Origin: Lachnospiraceae bacterium UBA3401
GTDB lineage: Bacteria > Bacillota > Clostridia > Lachnospirales > Lachnospiraceae
DNA length: 15,804 nucleotides
Assembly: GCA_002358575.1 (NCBI GenBank)
Contig: DEPD01000027.1
Location: forward strand, 1 to 15,804
Direction of reading: 5' to 3'
The notes below the pieces were generated by a model. It was given only the letters and a program-made list of their open reading frames with translations. It ran no database searches and had not been told where the DNA came from. The translations under genes were made by a program, and so were the position numbers. This document shows, one piece after another, positions 14,731 through 15,804 of this stretch (positions are counted from its first letter, which is position 1; each line of letters starts with the position of its first letter).

Positions 14731-14764
14731 GCATTAGATGCTTTAATGCTGTAAAGTTTTACAG
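14731..14764. promoter_or_regulatory. operator-like dyads upstream of yerC
   Basis: CTGTAAA-GT-TTTACAG (14749-14764) is a 7+2+7 dyad lying just downstream of the -10 box, where a bound repressor would block transcription. Next to it GCATTA/TAATGC (14731-14749) forms a second, smaller inverted repeat. Either could be a protein site or a leader hairpin. Confidence 0.5.
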
Positions 14765-14772
14765 TTTTAAAT

Positions 14773-14801
14773 ATTGTAACATATTTCAGTATCATTGTAA
14801 A
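14773..14801 (-). promoter_or_regulatory. promoter of yerC
   Basis: Minus-strand TTTACA (plus 14796-14801), a 17-base spacer, TACAAT (plus 14773-14778). Strong sigma-A match about 77 bases before the start codon. The rest of the gap to 14991 shows no gene. Confidence 0.75.
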
Positions 14802-14990
14802 TGTGCAGATAAAAAAGAAAAAATACCAAAAGTCTTGATAAGTAGTTTTGAATACTATATTATAATGATAGTAATATTTTAATGCTTGTTTATGCGCAGT
14901 ATTGTGCAAAGGAAATTTGCCGTTTAGGCAGAGTGCGGTAAGCAGGGGAAAGAACTCTTTTCTGCGCGATTTAGATTATAAAGGAAAGGC

Positions 14991-15620
14991 ATGGTAAAGC
15001 ATATGCATATAGACACGAAAGATTTGTTGAATAGTATCATGGAGAGTTTTGACAGGATCAGTTATGTGAAGTCTTCGGACATTCCGAATATCGATCTTTA
15101 CATGGATCAAGTGACGACTTTTATGGATAAAAATTTTCGCAATACGACCAGATATCCAGGTGATGACAAGATTATGACAAAGACAATGATCAACAATTAT
15201 GCAAAGAATGATTTGCTGCCGCCTCCTGTCAGAAAGAAATATTCCAGGGAGCATATTCTGGTTTTAATTTTTATCTATTATTATAAAGGGATTTTGTCAA
15301 TCAGCGATATACAGGCATTGTTAGGGCCTATTACAGATAAATTTTTTCATAAAGATGAGGGCTTTGATATTCAGTCTGTATACGAGGAGGTTTTTCAGGT
15401 TGGATATGATCAGATTGATGCACTGAAAAAACATGTTGTGGAAGAATATAATTGTGCGATGGGAACTTTTGAGGATGCGCCAGAGGAGAGCAGAGAGTTT
15501 TTGAAATTATTTTCTTTTATCTGTTTTCTGAGTTTTGATGTATATATGAAAAAGCAATTAATTGAAAAATTAATTGACACAATTAGAGATGATGGCTTTC
15601 CAGCAAAGGAAAAAGATTAG
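14991..15620 (+). CDS. DUF1836 domain protein (putative regulator)
   Basis: The 209-residue product matches the DUF1836 family of Firmicutes. The first half has IPNIDLYMDQVTTFMD, then DDKIMTKTMINNYAKNDLLPPP and KKYSREHILVLIFIYYYKG, an arrangement like a MerR-type winged helix-turn-helix in which the NNYAK and YSREH stretches lie in the recognition region. The second half (about 110-205) is helical without motifs I recognise. The function of the family is not established; DNA binding is inferred from the fold. Start at 14991 follows AGGAAAGG closely. Divergent from yerC, with 294 bases between the two starts. Confidence 0.85.
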   Translation: MVKHMHIDTKDLLNSIMESFDRISYVKSSDIPNIDLYMDQVTTFMDKNFRNTTRYPGDDKIMTKTMINNYAKNDLLPPPVRKKYSREHILVLIFIYYYKGILSISDIQALLGPITDKFFHKDEGFDIQSVYEEVFQVGYDQIDALKKHVVEEYNCAMGTFEDAPEESREFLKLFSFICFLSFDVYMKKQLIEKLIDTIRDDGFPAKEKD

Positions 15621-15638
15621 TTACTTTTCATGCATCAG

Positions 15639-15764
15639 GAATGCGCATTCTGTGAGAATATGATTTAGAAGTGAGAAACGATTTTTGCAAAGCAAAACTT
15701 CAAATATTGCACCGAATCGTTATTAGGAGCAGCTCTCATGCCGTGAATAGCAGTTACAATTCAC
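15639..15764. repeat. cluster of inverted repeats, no gene
   Basis: A perfect 12-bp palindrome GAATGCGCATTC (15639-15650). A compound stem AACGATT/AATCGTT (15677-15683 with 15715-15721) encloses TGCAA/TTGCA (15686-15690 with 15707-15711), with an alternative small hairpin TTTTGC-AAA-GCAAAA at 15683-15697. GTGAAT/ATTCAC pairs 15743-15748 with 15759-15764. No coding frame is apparent from 15621 to the window end. It could hold the DUF1836 terminator, an interspersed repeat or a structured RNA. Confidence 0.5.
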
Positions 15765-15804
15765 ACCCACGCCAGATTTCGTATTCATTTATGATGATTT
15801 GGTG

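Noticed and set aside
14697..14909. Longer N-terminus for YerC
   Set aside because: The extension is low-complexity, runs through the promoter and dyads, and the ATG at 14696 has a strong GGAGG site.
15639..15650. LexA/SOS box
   Set aside because: GAATGCGCATTC resembles but does not match the GAAC-N4-GTTC pattern, and no damage-response gene follows in the window.

Overview
The window reads as chromosomal DNA of a low-GC, Gram-positive, probably spore-capable Clostridia, most likely a Lachnospiraceae. Reasons: AT-rich sequence, strong GGAGG-type ribosome binding sites, a lysine riboswitch that ends in an intrinsic terminator, YerC/TrpR-like and DUF1836 regulators, a class A PBP with a Cys-rich tail, and a SpoIID-like peptidoglycan-binding protein. 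The genus cannot be fixed from sequence alone.

Layout. 1-1210 is an eroded accessory patch: a truncated HicB-like antitoxin remnant (62-196), a decayed IS91-family transposase (258-925, minus) with an internal deletion and frameshift, a GC-rich hairpin (961-991) and a short tandem repeat. 1217-3883 (minus) is a full-length class A penicillin-binding protein. 4120-4770 (plus) is a YigZ/IMPACT protein. 4797-6059 and 6118-7950 (both minus) are a SpoIID-like/peptidoglycan-binding protein and the translational GTPase TypA/BipA. The terminator-like stem between these two contains the ribosome binding site of the downstream gene.

8236-8910 (plus) is a divergent SSB-like protein with two apparent OB folds. 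9065-9556 is a CobA/BtuR-like ATPase with an altered P-loop. 9615-12483 is a lysine biosynthesis operon: a perfect-consensus promoter, a lysine riboswitch with terminator, dapA, dapB, and then, 5 nt later, a HisA of the eukaryotic (yeast HIS6) type. This places a histidine-pathway enzyme under the lysine riboswitch.

12590-13366 (minus) holds a GNAT acetyltransferase and a cold-shock protein with a structured leader. 13686-14399 (plus) is a membrane-anchored coiled-coil protein with a LytM-like domain that lacks the zinc ligands; its 3' end overlaps the convergent yerC gene (14373-14696, minus) by 27 nt. 14991-15620 (plus) is a DUF1836 regulator. The right end (15621-15804) has no gene but is rich in inverted repeats.

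Most genes are ordinary core genes. The features most worth attention are the eukaryotic-type HisA in the lysine operon, the terminator/ribosome-binding-site overlap before the SpoIID-like gene, the degenerate CobA-like ATPase, the catalytically dead LytM protein, and the dyads around yerC and in the 13.5 kb intergenic region. No clearly new multi-gene system was recognised.
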